Source: Shewanella halifaxensis HAW-EB4 (lineage in GTDB: Bacteria; Pseudomonadota; Gammaproteobacteria; Enterobacterales; Shewanellaceae). From it: a DNA stretch of 64,000 nucleotides. The notes beneath the pieces were generated by a model that saw only the letters and a program-made list of their open reading frames with translations, made no database searches and was not told where the DNA came from. The stretch spans positions 620,001 to 684,000 of the forward strand of contig NC_010334.1 in the NCBI RefSeq assembly GCF_000019185.1, written 5' to 3'. This document shows, one piece after another, positions 62,834 through 64,000 of this stretch (positions are counted from its first letter, which is position 1; every line of letters starts with the position of its first letter). A program made the position numbers and the translations under genes.

Positions 62834-64000
62834 ATGAGACGCTGGAAACACAAGGTAGCATTAAGCGTGCTGTTTTGTTTTGGTGCCATTGCCAATGCGA
62901 ACGCTGCTGGAAAGTACGATAGCATCCCTCAAATGGGAAAAACGGCTAAAGAGTCGATAGCTAACTATCAAGGAACAGAACAGATCAACGGCGTTAAAAC
63001 GCTGCAAGATTATATTGTACAAGAGGATGAATTATTCGATTTCCTATTCGAAAACCATCCAATGTTTAAATACCAGCAATCTGGAAACTTAGTGGGTGAT
63101 TACCACATCAGTGACCGTGGTGAAGAGTATTTAGATACGGGCCACAGCCCTGCATATAGTAAAGGTGTTGGTAAGCCTCGTGCGGTGCAGTACCGCCTAG
63201 GTGCTAAATCTATCTTAGATTATCCAAACAACTTCGTTGGTCCTGAGAAGTGTGCTGAATGTCATGCGACTCAATATGAAAAGTGGCAGCGCTCGCGTCA
63301 TGCTAAAACAATTCGTTTCCCTGGCGAACACCCAGAAGTGGATAACGACATTGAAAAAACCATGTACAACACTAAAGATACCTCAATCTTACCTGACGGC
63401 ATTACGCCAGATGCTATCTATGCAACTGTTGGTACACCGCGTACCAAATATGGTTTCATCGATTCTTGGTTAGTACGTGGTACTTATCATATTGAAGGCG
63501 GTCTATTACGCGACGGCACAGGCAAGATGGTTGCTGGTGCTAACCAGTTCTCTCGTGGTTGGGCTGAATGGCTAACCCCTGAGATGTCTAAGAAAATTAA
63601 CGATGTTATACCTGACTTCCCAATAACTCTAGAAGGTTTTGGTGCGTCTGGTTCTCATCAGCAAGGCATGAGTTCATACGGTGCTAAATATCGTACAGAA
63701 ATGCTTTTCCAACCAGCAAGCTCTTACTGTGAAATCTGTCATACGTTTAAGTTTGACTTCCAGAGTAAGGAAGAATTCTTTGATGCCTTAGGCGATCCGA
63801 AGAAACTTCAAGAGCACACGATTTCTCGTGGTATTGCTTGTGAAGAGTGTCATGGCGCAGGTGGTCACTTAGATGGTGGTACTGGCGGCATGCAGTCTAA
63901 CTGTGAACGTTGTCACCAGCGTTTCCAGTATGACCCAACTCTTCAAGATACACCTGAAGCACAAGAGAAAGGCGAGTATGCCTTTGGTGTGAAGATGAAG
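62834..64000 (+). CDS. Second octaheme sulfite-reductase-like cytochrome (partial)
   Basis: The open frame runs off the window after 389 codons. It aligns throughout with SirA: signal peptide MRRWKHKVALSVLFCFGAIA, IVQEDELFDFLFENHPMFKY, VGPEKCAECHATQYEKWQRS, SSYCEICHTF, CEECHGAGGHLDGGTGG and NCERCHQRF. Four CxxCH hemes are seen; the rest lie beyond the edge. Differences include an insert in FPGEHPEVDNDIEKTMYNTK and IEGGLLRDGTG in place of VRDGLLSEGTG. AGGAG precedes ATG 62834 by six bases. It may be a second sulfite reductase or a paralog for another substrate. Confidence 0.92.
   Translation, partial: MRRWKHKVALSVLFCFGAIANANAAGKYDSIPQMGKTAKESIANYQGTEQINGVKTLQDYIVQEDELFDFLFENHPMFKYQQSGNLVGDYHISDRGEEYLDTGHSPAYSKGVGKPRAVQYRLGAKSILDYPNNFVGPEKCAECHATQYEKWQRSRHAKTIRFPGEHPEVDNDIEKTMYNTKDTSILPDGITPDAIYATVGTPRTKYGFIDSWLVRGTYHIEGGLLRDGTGKMVAGANQFSRGWAEWLTPEMSKKINDVIPDFPITLEGFGASGSHQQGMSSYGAKYRTEMLFQPASSYCEICHTFKFDFQSKEEFFDALGDPKKLQEHTISRGIACEECHGAGGHLDGGTGGMQSNCERCHQRFQYDPTLQDTPEAQEKGEYAFGVKMK

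Noticed and set aside
1..64000. CRISPR array, tRNA or rRNA
   Set aside because: No regular repeat-spacer pattern and no cloverleaf or rRNA segments were recognised on either strand.

Overview
The window looks like a chromosome segment of a marine gammaproteobacterium, most likely Shewanella. The main reason is the sulfite-respiration (sir) locus: an octaheme cytochrome with one CX15CH heme site, SirC/SirD-type electron-transfer partners, a dedicated CcmF/CcmH/thioredoxin heme-lyase set, and Nos-type maturation genes. The neighbouring housekeeping genes fit the same group (udp, uvrD, ubiA, mscS, ompA-like, tsx-like). No rRNA, tRNA or CRISPR array was recognised.

Bases 1-17900 are an AT-rich accessory region built like a defence island. 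It opens with two retron-like systems transcribed away from each other from one 143-bp spacer. Each has a phosphoribosyltransferase-like gene, a winged-helix module, a structured non-coding RNA interval and a retron-type reverse transcriptase. The winged helix is a separate gene on the left and fused to the phosphoribosyltransferase on the right. Next come a CoiA-like nuclease, a tiny membrane protein, an XRE regulator with palindromic operator candidates facing an unknown gene and an SF2 helicase, then a four-gene operon (MBL-fold hydrolase, trypsin-like protease, middle component, SMC-like ABC ATPase) resembling ABC three-component conflict systems. A small membrane protein and a predicted PD-(D/E)XK nuclease joined to a GHKL-type ATPase domain follow. 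The island ends where a radical SAM gene has lost its 5' end, including the FeS-cluster cysteines.

Bases 18.7-40 kb are mostly core genes: two overlapping LysR regulators, an OmpA-like porin, MscS, a periplasmic protein, a DUF465 protein, uridine phosphorylase and a Tsx-like channel, NfeD with two SPFH proteins, a GGDEF-EAL protein, RidA, UvrD, UbiA, an esterase, a MazG-like protein and an NhaC antiporter. Two copies of a roughly 265-bp MITE with TACCAATCAG ends and 3-bp target duplications lie here. The second sits inside a NUDIX gene, and precise excision on paper restores the reading frame.

Bases 40-55.4 kb are the sir locus. A heme-lyase operon on the minus strand diverges from sirA, a rhodanese-like gene, an FKBP isomerase, a TPR protein, sirC and sirD, then nosL, nosD, nosF and nosY-like genes and a CadC/ToxR-like membrane regulator. 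Published work on the MccA/SirA family describes a heme-copper active site, so the copper-type Nos genes and the Met/Gly-rich FKBP tail fit a metal-insertion role; that link is inference. A second sirA-like gene starts at 62834 and runs off the window.

Between the two cytochrome genes are an array of short hairpins, three cassette-type genes with two convincing attC-like sites and no integrase (a CALIN; one cassette encodes a Tdi1/GAD-like type VI immunity protein), a decayed Y1 transposase, a LysE-family exporter, a dispersed repeat also present at the edge of the defence island, and a 935-residue protein of unknown function.
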